Shown piece after piece: positions 16,289-24,520 of a stretch of 64,000 bases of DNA; position 1 is the stretch's first letter, and each line of letters starts with the position of its first letter. The stretch is taken from the NCBI RefSeq assembly GCF_004006295.1, contig NZ_CP026095.1, positions 2,156,001 to 2,220,000 of the forward strand, in the 5' to 3' direction. Both the position numbers and the translations under genes were made by a program. The notes beneath the pieces were generated by a model. That model did no database searches. It saw nothing but the letters and a program-made list of their open reading frames with translations, and had not been told where the DNA came from. The stretch comes from Peribacillus asahii (GTDB lineage Bacteria; Bacillota; Bacilli; Bacillales; DSM-1321).

Positions 16289-16849
16289 ATGAAATTACAA
16301 CAATGGTTTGAAAAAGGTTTAACAACAAAACAATATATAGATGGTATGCAAACGCATAAAGAAAATCTACAAAAGGTTTATGAGTCGTTCAAACTTTCAG
16401 ATGCAAATAAAGAAGAGCTTTTAACTGTGCAGACAACTGGCATGAAAGTTATTGTGTTAACGGAAGATTGGTGTGGCGATGCGATGGTTAACATCCCAGT
16501 TTTACTACGCATTGCAGAGGAAACAAACATCGATGTTCGTTTTATTCTACGCGATAGCAATTTAGAATTAATGGATCAATATTTAACAAATGGTACTGCT
16601 CGATCGATTCCGATTTTTATTTTTATTGATGATAAAGGTAACGAATTAGCTGTATGGGGACCACGTGCTGCTAAAATTCAACAACACTTTGATGAATTAA
16701 AAGCACAGTTACCAAGCGAAGATGCACCTGATTTTAAAGAAAAGCAATTAGCAATGTTTGAAGAGTTTGTAAGTAAATTCACAGAAGACTATGCTACATG
16801 GCAAATCATTGCGGATAGCATGATTGAGAAGCTAAAAGAAATCAAGTAG
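16289..16849 (+). CDS. Thioredoxin-family protein (Thioredoxin_9)
   Basis: 186-aa cytoplasmic protein. The thioredoxin-fold core starts with VIVLTEDWCGDAMVNIP near residue 53: it has a single Cys in WCGD instead of the CxxC pair, as is usual for this subfamily. RSIPIFIFIDDKG holds the cis-Pro. Single-Cys members may act in mixed disulfide or bacillithiol chemistry. It is followed without a gap by a MarR regulator and then a broken DsbA gene, forming a redox-themed operon. GGAGAG precedes the ATG. Confidence 0.85.
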   Translation: MKLQQWFEKGLTTKQYIDGMQTHKENLQKVYESFKLSDANKEELLTVQTTGMKVIVLTEDWCGDAMVNIPVLLRIAEETNIDVRFILRDSNLELMDQYLTNGTARSIPIFIFIDDKGNELAVWGPRAAKIQQHFDELKAQLPSEDAPDFKEKQLAMFEEFVSKFTEDYATWQIIADSMIEKLKEIK

Positions 16850-16858
16850 GTGATACAT

Positions 16859-17290
16859 TTGGAACAAAACTATATTGGCTATGTTCGAACAACCTTTTTA
16901 CTACGTGTATTAAACAATCAGCTCAACACAAAATTTGAGCGTGCCACAAGCCTGAATTTGTCAAGATATGAACTACTTCACTACCTTGTAGATGGTGAGG
17001 TTTATGCACAAATGCATTTACAAAAGCTTTTAAATTTAGATGCAGCAGCGATTACACGACATTTAAAAGCATTAGAAGAAGAAGGCTATATTACCCGTAC
17101 ACGAAACCCTCAAAATAACCGAGAAATGCTAGTACAAGCGACAGCAGAAGGTATCAAAGGTACATTAGAATGTCAAAGTAGCCGTAATAATTTTGACAAT
17201 CGTTTATTTGAAGGATTTAGTGAAGAAGAGCTGACGGTGTTTATCAAATCGTTAGAAAAATTAAAGTTTAATTTAGAGAATATGGAGTGA
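16859..17290 (+). CDS. MarR-family regulator
   Basis: Winged helix-turn-helix of the MarR type: LSRYELLHYLVDGE, LLNLDAAAITRHLKALEEEG (recognition helix) and the wing with TRTRNPQNNREMLV. Start TTG 16859 is preferred because AGGTGAT lies before it; GTG 16850 would overlap that site. About 143 aa. It is co-transcribed with the thioredoxin-like gene and the downstream DsbA pseudogene. It may sense redox or electrophile stress, but contains no obvious Cys switch near the N-terminus; the one Cys lies in LECQSS. Confidence 0.88.
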   Translation: MEQNYIGYVRTTFLLRVLNNQLNTKFERATSLNLSRYELLHYLVDGEVYAQMHLQKLLNLDAAAITRHLKALEEEGYITRTRNPQNNREMLVQATAEGIKGTLECQSSRNNFDNRLFEGFSEEELTVFIKSLEKLKFNLENME

Positions 17291-17297
17291 AAATATA

Positions 17298-17681
17298 ATG
17301 ATTACAATTGATATTTGGACAGATTATGTCTGTGAATATTGCTATATTGGCAAAAAAGAATTACAACGTGCAATCGAAAAATTAAATTTACAACACTAAA
17401 TTTCGATTCGTTATAAGGCATTTGAATTGATGCCAAACAGCCCGATGCAACCAGAACAGAAAATGCTAGAAGCAATGAGTCAGATGATTGGGAAGCTAAT
17501 GGAAGAAATCGAGCAAATGTTAAAGGCACCGGTTGAACGTGCAAAAGACTTAGGTTTAACGTTAAACTACGACAACCTTTTCGCTCAAAATACAAATAAA
17601 GCGCACCGTGTGTCAAAGTATGCACAGGAAATCGGCAAGGCAAGTGAATACACGGAACAATTATTTTATTCTTTTGTTTGA
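17298..17681 (+). pseudogene. DsbA/FrnE-family oxidoreductase, inactivated
   Basis: ATG 17298 reads MITIDIWTDYVCEYCYIGKK, a DsbA-type active site (CEYC), then stops at TAA 17397-17399. The same frame continues as ISIRYKAFELMPNSPM and on through KAHRVSKYAQEIGKASEYTE before a second stop at 17679, far short of the usual 230 residues. It sits 7 nt after the MarR gene, so it was the last gene of that operon. A nonsense mutation and a 3' truncation have both occurred. Confidence 0.85.
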
Positions 17682-17706
17682 GCATTTTTAATCACTGTTA
17701 CATTAG

Positions 17707-17871
17707 GTAAACTGTAAAGACGATCTTGTAGAACAGTGTCTGGATGCTCTTCTTCAGTATCACGGTTTTAACAAGGAGCAACTGCTAGACCAGAGCAGTG
17801 CCCCTTGTTTGGTGTTTGTCAATGTCTTGGAGCGGTACCGGACCGCGCTAAAACAGGGCGATTTCATTTAG
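17707..17871 (+). pseudogene. Unrecognised coding remnant of higher GC content
   Basis: About 54 codons open from the stop at 17704 to TAG 17871 read DDLVEQCLDALLQYHGFNKE and LVFVNVLERYRTALKQGDFI. Codon use is clearly protein-like and richer in G+C than the surroundings. There is no start or ribosome binding site. It may be the end of a foreign gene. I do not recognise it. Confidence 0.4.
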
Positions 17872-18010
17872 TTCTTTTTTGATCGTTGGTTTGGGCTTTG
17901 AGATTTTTGAGCACACCGTTATTTTCAGTTTGTTGAAGAAGATCCCAAAGGATTAAAAAAAAGCCAATCCTTTGGTAGATAAGGGATTGACCTATTGTCG
18001 TTTTTTATCG

Positions 18011-18083
18011 TTTATGCAGGATTTTATACATCGTTGATGGATCAAGGTTTTCGGCTTCCGAAGAAGCCTGGTGGCTGCATAAA
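18011..18083 (+). promoter_or_regulatory. Structured leader RNA before the efflux pump
   Basis: Outer arms TTTATGCAG and CTGCATAAA enclose a hairpin GGCTTC-CGAA-GAAGCC. An A-rich stretch and GGGGG ribosome binding site for the leader ORF follow immediately. I do not recognise a known riboswitch class. Confidence 0.5.
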
Positions 18084-18096
18084 AAAGGGGGATTTT

Positions 18097-18150
18097 ATGC
18101 AATTAAAGTCTATGAAGTGGAGAACATCAATAATGATTGTTTGTTTTTAA
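18097..18150 (+). CDS. Possible 17-codon leader peptide
   Basis: ATG 18097 follows AAGGGGG at 6 nt and encodes MQLKSMKWRTSIMIVCF, ending 20 nt before the MFS start. Short ORFs with their own strong ribosome binding site before drug-resistance genes often control them by ribosome stalling. No clear alternative stems with the pump's ribosome binding site were found by eye, so this is tentative. Confidence 0.4.
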   Translation: MQLKSMKWRTSIMIVCF

Positions 18151-18170
18151 ACATAGAGAAAGGTGAAAGT

Positions 18171-19555
18171 ATGGAGAAAAAAACGAAGCAAAATGTAGTG
18201 ATTGTTTCATTGTTTATCGCTACATTTTTAACAGCAATTGAGGGAACCATTGTCAGTACCGCTATGCCCAAAATCGTTGAGGAATTACAAGGCAGTCAAT
18301 GGTATACATGGGTAATTTCTATTTATCTATTGGCCACTGTTATAAGCATCCCGATTTTTGGGAAATTAGCAGATTTATATGGAAGAAAAGTCATGTTCAA
18401 CGCAGGGGTCATTATTTTTTTAGCTGGCTCAACTTTATCTGGGTTTTCGCAATCAATGGAACAGCTTGTCTTATTTCGTTTAGTTCAAGGTATCGGGGAG
18501 GGGCGTTAGCGACAATTCCGTTTACGATTATCGGGGATATTTTTTCATTTAAACAACGAGGGAAGGTTCAAGGCTGGATCGGGAGCGTTTGGGGAATTTC
18601 AGGGATTATTGGACCGCTTGTCGGCGGTTTTATTGTCGATACGATATCCTGGAGGTGGATTTTCCTCATGAATATTCCTTTTGGAATAGCGGCGATGTTG
18701 ATTTTATCGGTTTCATTATTTGAACAGATTGAAAAGAAAAAACACAGCATCGATTATGCCGGAATTATTGTCTTCGCTGCCAGTATGAGTTCTTTACTAT
18801 ATGGCTTAACTTTATTAAAAGAAAAAAATGGGCTGACAACTAGCGTATCCTTACTGTTTGGGATCGCAATTATCGGAATAATCCTCTTTATTTGGATCGA
18901 AAAAAAGGCGAAGGAGCCGATGCTGCCACTTACTTTATTTAAGATTCGAATTCTTAATATCGCGAACCTGGCTGGATTTTTGCTTGGGTTTATTTTGGTA
19001 GCTGTCACTTTTTATATTCCATTATGGGTGCAGGGGGTTAACGGTTTAAATGCTACTTCTTCCGGTCTTGCGATGCTTCCGATATCACTTGCCTGGCCGA
19101 TAGCCGGGATTTTGATAGGAAGATGGTTAGTAAATAACTCTTTTGCACGGCTTGCATTAATCGGATTAGCCATCGTCATTGGTGGAAGCATCGGTTTAGC
19201 TGCTATGCAAACAAATACGAGTATGCTTTGGATTATGCTACTATCTGCTGTACTCGGATTCGGTTTTGGTATAGTCATCACCACATTCACCGTTGCTGTT
19301 CAATCGGCAGTAGATTGGTCGCTTAGGGGAGTGGCGATGGGTGCACATAATTTAATGAAAAGTCTTGGGCAGACGATTGGGATTGCGGTTTCGGGTCTAT
19401 GGCTCAGTGACCAGCTCTATGGGCAGGAGTTAGAAGGAAGTTTGCATACGGTCTTTTTGATCCTTGTGATACTAGCAATTTTGGCCTTTGCTGTAACTTG
19501 TCTTTTAATTGTAAAAAAAGAAAAGAATGTTTTGCATCATTCTACAGAAAATTAA
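18171..19555 (+). pseudogene. DHA2/EmrB-type 14-helix MFS efflux pump, frameshifted
   Basis: ATG 18171 follows AAAGGTG. The first 113 codons (TAIEGTIVSTAMPKIVEEL, KLADLYGRK motif A, RLVQGIG) end at TAG 18507. The rest continues in another frame as GGALATIPFTIIGDIFSF through GIIGPLVGGFIVD and 11 further helices to 19555. One G missing in the run GGGGAGGGG (18495-18503) explains it: restoring it gives VQGIGGGALATIP, the family sequence. It would be about 461 aa, like QacA/LmrB pumps. The frameshift could be real or a sequencing error. A terminator follows. Confidence 0.88.
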
Positions 19556-19934
19556 GGACAGGATGAGTGTGACCAACCGAATCTAAGGCAGGTTATGAAT
19601 ATAGCGGGAGACAAAAGCTTTGTCATTAGATTATGGTTAGTATGGTATTGAAATCAAGGGATAGTGATGCGAACTGTCCCTTATTTTCTTACTTATTGTG
19701 CTGCCTTTTCATAGCTTTTAATGCAACTTTTTCATAAGTCTCAAACTACACCCACATATTCAATTCCATTAGCGCGTACTATCAGAAGGAAGTTTTAAAA
19801 GACCGACAAGAAGCAGCAAGCCTACGTGTAACAGGCAGGTACTCATGCAGATTTTTATATTTGTTTTATAATTTATATTAGTGTTAGCATTTACTTAGCC
19901 TATTAATTATTTATTGAAGGTGAGGTTTATAATT
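19556..19934 (+). other. Gap between MFS pseudogene and nitroreductase
   Basis: Holds the terminator at 19656-19690. After it I see no gene, only AT-rich sequence leading to the next ribosome binding site. Confidence 0.5.
19656..19690 (+). terminator. Terminator after the MFS pseudogene
   Basis: AAGGGATAG pairs with CTGTCCCTT (one G-U) and is followed by a T-rich run. Confidence 0.7.
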
Positions 19935-20678
19935 GTGAATGAAGTGATAAAATCATTGAAAGCTCATCGTTCTTTCCGTTCGTACCAAAACAAGGCGGTG
20001 GATGAGGAGCAGTTGAATCAGATTATCCAGTCGGTTCAGGCATCTCCCAACTGGATTAATGGACAGCAGTATTCTATTATTGCTGTGAAGGACGAAGAGC
20101 GCAAGAAGAAATTGGCGGAGCTTTGCGGAAACCAAAAACATATCGAAGAAGCACCCGTTTTCCTGGTCTTCTGTGCGGATTTTTACCGAACTCATCTAGC
20201 ATGTGAAATGGAAGGTACAACAATAAATACAACAGATGATATTGACACACTCATTGTTGGCGTGACGGATGTTGGGATTGCCCTTGGTACAGCTGTTACA
20301 GCGGCTGAGTCTTTTGGCCTCGGAACCGTGCCGATTGGCGGGATTCGCAGAAATGCGCTAGAAGTTATTGAGATGCTTGGCCTCCCGGAATACGTAATCC
20401 CAGTGTCCGGCCTTTGCATTGGTCATCCTGTTGAAGACACTGGCCAAAAACCGCGTCTTTTAAAAGAAGCCGTTTACCATGAAGAAGTTTACAACCGTGA
20501 ACAGGGACCCCTTCTCGAGGAGTATAATGAAAGATATTCCCGTTATCTGCAGGAAAGATCGAAAAACAACCGTGTTGGAACTTGGACGAAAGTTGTATCT
20601 TCCTTCTTCAGCAAACGTTATTATCAAGGTGTTGCTGAAATGCTGAGCAAGCAGAAGTTTCCAGGGGGTAGGTTGTAG
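19935..20678 (+). CDS. NfrA-like FMN nitroreductase/NADPH oxidoreductase
   Basis: 247 aa from GTG 19935, spaced from AAGGTGAGG. Nitroreductase-fold signatures: the N-terminal HRSFRSYQNKAVDEEQL, ASPNWINGQQYSII (FMN contacts), the DVGIALGTAVTAAESFGLGT helix and GTVPIGGIR, then LCIGHPVE. This arrangement is that of the NfrA/SnrA group, which reduces flavins, quinones, nitroaromatics or disulfides with NAD(P)H. The C-terminal tail (EEYNERYSRYLQER) is family typical. It is monocistronic; an IS200/IS605 end lies shortly after. Confidence 0.9.
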   Translation: MNEVIKSLKAHRSFRSYQNKAVDEEQLNQIIQSVQASPNWINGQQYSIIAVKDEERKKKLAELCGNQKHIEEAPVFLVFCADFYRTHLACEMEGTTINTTDDIDTLIVGVTDVGIALGTAVTAAESFGLGTVPIGGIRRNALEVIEMLGLPEYVIPVSGLCIGHPVEDTGQKPRLLKEAVYHEEVYNREQGPLLEEYNERYSRYLQERSKNNRVGTWTKVVSSFFSKRYYQGVAEMLSKQKFPGGRL

Positions 20679-20752
20679 TTTTCGAAAAAATCAATTAGCT
20701 TATGCATGTCCCGTTTTATTATAAAAAAAAGAGGTTGTCCTACCAGACTTAC

Positions 20753-20856
20753 AGATTTCCCGAACGAGAAATCCCACTTCTTTAGAGATGGGATGATAGT
20801 GAGGTCGAACCAGGCGTGTCTCGTGACACGTTAATGGTTCGATTTTTTTATGGAGA
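20753..20856 (+). mobile_element. Solo left end of an IS200/IS605 element
   Basis: About 104 bp match, in reverse complement, the left end of the remnant at 23337-24232, including CCCGAACGAGAA, TGGGATGATAGTGAGGTC and the CGAACCA...TGGTTCG hairpin. It is preceded by TTAC, as are the other two left ends in the window. No transposase gene follows; similarity ends after the hairpin. Confidence 0.8.
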
Positions 20857-21370
20857 GGCTCTAGATTTTTTGAGTGAAGAAGGAATCTTGACCTCTACGC
20901 TGCCTGGTTGGGGAGCAAGACTTCCTCTAGTTTTCAACAATATCCGTAAATGCCTTTATATCAAGGGTTAAAGTGAATTTAGGAATTTTAAATGAACTGT
21001 GGTTTTCGATAGCGTGTGACCAGAGAGTGACCAATATTTTTATGGGAATCAAAATGAGATTAAAAGCTAAATATTAAAATTTTGACATGTGACAGTAGCC
21101 AAAAAAATTTTTTTCTGTGAACAAAGATCATGTAACTTCTTTAATATGTGTATAAAGATTGTGAAGTGATGTACTTAAACTATAGGGACAGGTTAACGCA
21201 ATAAAATATTATATTTGGATAAAAGAATTAAATCCCCATTTGATGGGAAATGTAAGGGAAAATAAAGAATAAAGTTAAAAAAATTATCTGAGAATACAGA
21301 AACAAGATGAACAACTATTGGTTTCTGTATAGAACGTTAAATACATTAAAGAACTATGAGGTATTTTTAA
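20857..21370. other. Gap after the solo IS end
   Basis: No convincing gene. A short open stretch to about 20970 reads FLSEEGILTSTLPGWGARLP but cannot be assigned. A GGG-loop repeat copy lies at 21149-21195. Confidence 0.4.
21149..21195 (+). repeat. GGG-loop repeat, copy 2
   Basis: GATTGTGAAGTGATGTACTT then AAACTATAGGGAC; shares TTGTGAA...TACTTAAACTA..GGGAC with copies at 23147, 44972 and 54491. Confidence 0.55.
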
Positions 21371-21829
21371 ATGGTACTCTCAGTAGCGCTCTTACTAACC
21401 ATACTGTTAACTGTCCTTGCGTTTCGCACAAAGTGCCTTCATAAACTGGAAGTGGTTGTACTTTGGATGTTTATTTCTAGTCTTGTACAGGATGTGTATA
21501 GTATGGGTGGCTTAAACCTTGGTCATATACAAACTTCAGATAGAATGGAAGAATTTTTTTCATTTGTAGTAGTTAGTGCTGCATTGATACCAGCTCTCAT
21601 AACTTGGATATTTGGTATCATTTTGTCCCTTCGTACACTCGTTTGGAAATATATGTTTATTATAATGAGTCCTTTTGTTCTCGTTGTTTTAGAATATACA
21701 GCAGATTTTGTAGGGATTATTAAACACCATCAAATGTCAAAATGGGACTCATTTTTAGTGTGGTGTCTTGTTCTTCTTGTTGTATACATCTTTCGACGTT
21801 GTTTTTTTTTACTTTCGAAAGGAGTATAA
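21371..21829 (+). CDS. Small membrane protein of unknown function, first of a pair
   Basis: 152 aa with about four to five hydrophobic helices (LLLTILLTVLAF, LWMFISSLV, FVVVSAALIPALI, VWKYMFIIMSPFVLVVL, FLVWCLVLLVVYIF). A short conserved-looking soluble loop carries GLNLGHIQTSDRMEEF. No family recognised with confidence; it resembles the CBO0543-like membrane proteins of spore formers in size and layout. It ends 6 nt before a second membrane protein, so the two are co-transcribed and may interact. Confidence 0.65.
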   Translation: MVLSVALLLTILLTVLAFRTKCLHKLEVVVLWMFISSLVQDVYSMGGLNLGHIQTSDRMEEFFSFVVVSAALIPALITWIFGIILSLRTLVWKYMFIIMSPFVLVVLEYTADFVGIIKHHQMSKWDSFLVWCLVLLVVYIFRRCFFLLSKGV

Positions 21830-21835
21830 GCATTT

Positions 21836-22336
21836 ATGTTATTATTACCAATCCATTTTGATGAAAATGAGTGGTTCGTATTAATAGCTCTTCTTCCCCT
21901 TATTCTGGGATTTATTGTTTTTCGTAAAGTTTTACCATCAGGTATCACAGTAGCCGTACTACTTTATTTTGCCTCAATAGGCAAATGGACGGATTACGTT
22001 ATTGGCATTAAGTTTCAACAGTACCTTGCTTTAGACACATTTAAGCAAGATTTATTTGACTGGTTATGTTTAGGAATAGCCTACCCGCTTTTTGGTTACT
22101 TCTTTGTATATATCTTGGTTAGGCGGGAATTAAAGGGTATTTTTGTGAGTTTTTATATATTAGTGTGGTCAGTCATCCTTGTTTTCTCGGAATGGGTGGC
22201 TTCGTTATTCAATGTATTTGTCTATATGGAATGGAATTTGATGTATTCCTTTGTTGTTTATTTGCTTGTTCTAACGTTAGGTTTTTTCTATCTAAAAGTA
22301 ATTCAACGGTGTTATTGTTTTTTTATACAAAAATAG
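21836..22336 (+). CDS. Small membrane protein of unknown function, second of the pair
   Basis: 166 aa, five or six hydrophobic helices, starting MLLLPIHFDENEW. Contains KWTDYVIGIKFQQYLALDTF in a loop and a Trp/Phe-rich second half. AAAGGAG lies about 12 nt before the ATG, inside the end of the preceding gene. CBO0543-like membrane proteins of Bacillus and Clostridium share this size and topology, but the match is not decisive. Function unknown. Confidence 0.65.
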   Translation: MLLLPIHFDENEWFVLIALLPLILGFIVFRKVLPSGITVAVLLYFASIGKWTDYVIGIKFQQYLALDTFKQDLFDWLCLGIAYPLFGYFFVYILVRRELKGIFVSFYILVWSVILVFSEWVASLFNVFVYMEWNLMYSFVVYLLVLTLGFFYLKVIQRCYCFFIQK

Positions 22337-22643
22337 CCTGTTGATTTATCCATACCTGCATAGAGGGTTTTTCATCATCTGTTTCTAAATAAATTGTAAA
22401 TTTCTCTAATTTTCCTTTGTCATTTAACGCTTGAAAACCCTTCTTTCACAAACAATGGTTATTAATTTTAAATCAGCCCACAATGTTTGTGAATTATAGG
22501 AATTCCAGTAGTTATTGAACTATCAGGTGCTATAGTGAAAAAAGATGTGAAAAACTGCAAAAATAATTCATTTTGTTAAGGGTTATAGTACATAAACTAA
22601 TGGTTTCCGACCATACTAATAAAATGTTTTGGAGGTGGGGTTG
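22337..22643. other. Gap before the DUF3892 gene
   Basis: AT-rich, no gene, terminator or clear repeat seen; it ends in the GGAGGTGGGG ribosome binding site of the next gene. Confidence 0.4.
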
Positions 22644-22958
22644 ATGGATAAAAAAGACTTTCAAAAAGTTTATAATGAATACTTACAACAAGGAGAAGGC
22701 CAAGCTCAATTGGAAGTAGTTGAGGAAGTCGATTCAGGAGTAGAACAAATTGTTGCAGTTCGTAAAAATGATGAGGATGATATTATTGCTTTTAAAACAA
22801 GTAGTGGAAGAGAACTAGATTATATTACTGCTCTTGATGAAGCAAAATCAGGGAAGTTAGCTCATGTCGACGTATTTCATAAGTATGGCAGGGATATTAT
22901 ACGTAGTGAACCTGATGGTATTAAAGAAAATAACTTAGATAACTTACCTTCTTTTTAA
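22644..22958 (+). CDS. DUF3892 family protein
   Basis: 104 aa from ATG 22644, 3 nt after GGAGGTGGGG (TTG 22641 is in frame too). The second half matches DUF3892: EQIVAVRKNDEDDIIAFKTS, DYITALDEAKSGKL, VDVFHKYGRDIIRSEPDG and NNLDNLP. The N-terminal 40 residues are acidic and Gln-rich (YLQQGEGQAQLEVVEE). Cytoplasmic, function unknown; common as single genes in Bacillus. A strong terminator follows. Confidence 0.85.
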   Translation: MDKKDFQKVYNEYLQQGEGQAQLEVVEEVDSGVEQIVAVRKNDEDDIIAFKTSSGRELDYITALDEAKSGKLAHVDVFHKYGRDIIRSEPDGIKENNLDNLPSF

Positions 22959-22973
22959 ACGGGTAAATCTCAA

Positions 22974-23010
22974 GAAGAGAATATTAGTTTGGATATTCTC
23001 TTCTTTACTT
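22974..23010 (+). terminator. Terminator after DUF3892 gene
   Basis: GAAGAGAATAT and ATATTCTCTTC arms, 8-nt loop, then TTTACTTT. Confidence 0.8.
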
Positions 23011-23146
23011 TACTAAATTTACCTAAAGCTTTGTAAACTTACTGTAAGAAAACCATCAGTTATTCAATTATAGGGAGCTTTTCTTTAAGTAAGAAGGTGT
23101 CGTTTTTTAATCTAGAGTAACACATTTAAATTGGTGTTATATTAAG

Positions 23147-23206
23147 GTGTAGAAGAGATTGTGAAGGATTCTACTTAAACTATCGGGACGCTTTAGTTTA
23201 ATAAGA
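23147..23206 (+). repeat. GGG-loop repeat, copy 3 (best formed)
   Basis: TTGTGAAGGATTCTACTTAAAC context with perfect eight-base arms TTAAACTA (23175-23182) and TAGTTTAA (23194-23201) around TCGGGACGCTT. REP-like. Confidence 0.65.
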
Positions 23207-23213
23207 TATATAT

Positions 23214-23261
23214 AAAACAAGAAAATGACGTGTACCATTCTACACGTCATTTTCTTGTTTT
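23214..23261. terminator. Long perfect inverted repeat, bidirectional terminator-like
   Basis: Twenty-one-base arms (AAAACAAGAAAATGACGTGTA and its complement; first arm 23214-23234, second 23241-23261) with a 6-nt loop. The outer A/T tracts would act as T runs in both directions. The right arm continues into 45 bases that recur at 41536-41580. Confidence 0.75.
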
Positions 23262-23288
23262 GATTTATAAACAGAATTCCTTCATTTT

Positions 23289-23321
23289 TTAACCTAGCAT
23301 TTCCTCTAATAGCTCGTTTTT
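23289..23321 (-). pseudogene. Integrase C-terminal tail remnant
   Basis: Minus strand reads KNELLEEMLG then stop, a common tyrosine integrase ending. The 40 bases after the stop are shared with the integrase remnant at 41573-41764 and its downstream flank. Only the tail is left, cut by the IS605 remnant. Confidence 0.45.
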
Positions 23322-23336
23322 AGGAGTGAAGTATCC

Positions 23337-24232
23337 CTGACCACTCCCACGGCTGAAGCCAGTGGGGTTCTTTCTCGCAAACATTCCACTTACAAATTTC
23401 CACAGGAAGATGCAGGGGTGAAACTTGGGCGAGCAACTTTTGAGAGAAAAACAGTCTTTCAAAAGGGCAAGGTCGGTGCCACTACGCCATTCGACTGGCG
23501 ATACTTAGTTCTTTCTTTGGTTTATTCTTCGGATGTTTCGTTTTTTGTCTGATTTCTTCAGACAAAAAGCGTTTATACCAAATCGGTTGTTTGAATAGGA
23601 CCGAATAAAGAGATTGGACTGCCATCGTATGTTTTTTACGGGCAATATTTTGTGCTCCGTTTACATCACGATGGATTTCTGTTTTATGAACAGAACAAAT
23701 AAAGTGTCTTCCTTTCGCCCATCGATGCTTTTTTTAATGGGATGCAATAATAGTATTTTCTTCTCCACGGATACTTCGCTTTTTTATCCGTTTTTCGAAG
23801 CTGTCGAATCGTTTCTCGATTCGCTTCATACTTATCCGCAATGGCTTGAACGGTCTGAGAATGGAGCTGATACGTTTGTTTTCGAACAAATTGAATCTCT
23901 GTTTTACTTAACCACTTTTTACGAGAAACATAATAAGAAGTCGCTTCTCGAACGATATCATTCCATACAGAAGCTGCTTCTCTCTGCATCATTCTCAATT
24001 CTTCATATAGATATTTCTCATAGGGAATACGAAATGAGTGTGTGACAAACATGTTTTTTTCCTCCTCTCTTGTTTTCTATACAACCATTATATAAGAACA
24101 TACGTTCCCTGCACAAGAAATACGCCCACAACACGAAAAAAATCGAACCATTAACGCGTCACGAGACACGTCTGGTTCGACCTCACTATCATCCCACCTC
24201 TAAAGAAGTGGGCCTTCTCGTTCGGGAAATCT
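23337..24232 (-). mobile_element. IS200/IS605-type element, internally deleted
   Basis: Left end at 24232 next to TTAC (read on the minus strand), with the CGAACCA/TGGTTCG hairpin. Right end near 23337 with AACCCCACTGGCTTCAGCCG and GTGGGAGTGGTCA, the counterpart of the right end of the intact element at 51.5 kb. It contains only a damaged tnpB and no tnpA. Confidence 0.75.
23482..24052 (-). pseudogene. TnpB with internal deletion and frameshift
   Basis: ATG 24052 starts MFVTHSFRIPYEKYLYEELR, a TnpB N-terminus with the helical RNA-binding region, and runs 122 codons. The C-terminal frame resumes as HFICSVHKTEIHRDVNGAQN and ends at 23482. The HRDVNGA motif is the last RuvC motif. About 200 residues with RuvC-I/II are missing, and a T7/A7 run near 23730 marks the frame change. 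It cannot be an active nuclease, though the right-end RNA could still be made. Confidence 0.75.
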
Positions 24233-24366
24233 GTAAGTTATTCATAAATGAATCAACGATACAATAATGAATAGCTATAAGAGGTGCAATAGAAGAGAAG
24301 TGATTCATTATTGAATTATTTAACGATTTATTCATATAAAATATAGCTGTTTATCCCGTTAAAAAC

Positions 24367-24383
24367 TTGGCACGCAAGTTGCA
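24367..24383 (+). promoter_or_regulatory. Sigma-54 (SigL) promoter of the SDR operon
   Basis: TTGGCAC-GCAAG-TTGCA is a perfect -24/-12 match with GG and GC 12 bases apart. It lies 138 bp before the SDR ATG. Upstream, TTATTCATAAATGAATCAA (24239-24257) and TGATTCATTATTGAATTATT are candidate activator sites. Confidence 0.85.
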
Positions 24384-24520
24384 TTAATAAAAGGAGAAGA
24401 AATAAGAACTGGCTAAGCACAGAACCTCGATTTAATGGATGAAGAAGGTTCAGTCTCCAGTCGATGTTGTTGGAGGTTCGTTAAGGATTATCTCAAGTAA
24501 GACCTAATAGGAGGAAAAAT

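Noticed and set aside
17302..17685. 127-codon minus ORF over the DsbA pseudogene
   Set aside because: The plus-strand codons show a clear DsbA protein with CEYC; the minus ORF is a shadow.
23614..24045. 143-codon plus ORF across the IS605 remnant
   Set aside because: Antisense to the TnpB remnant, whose N-terminal and HRDVNGA motifs are clear.
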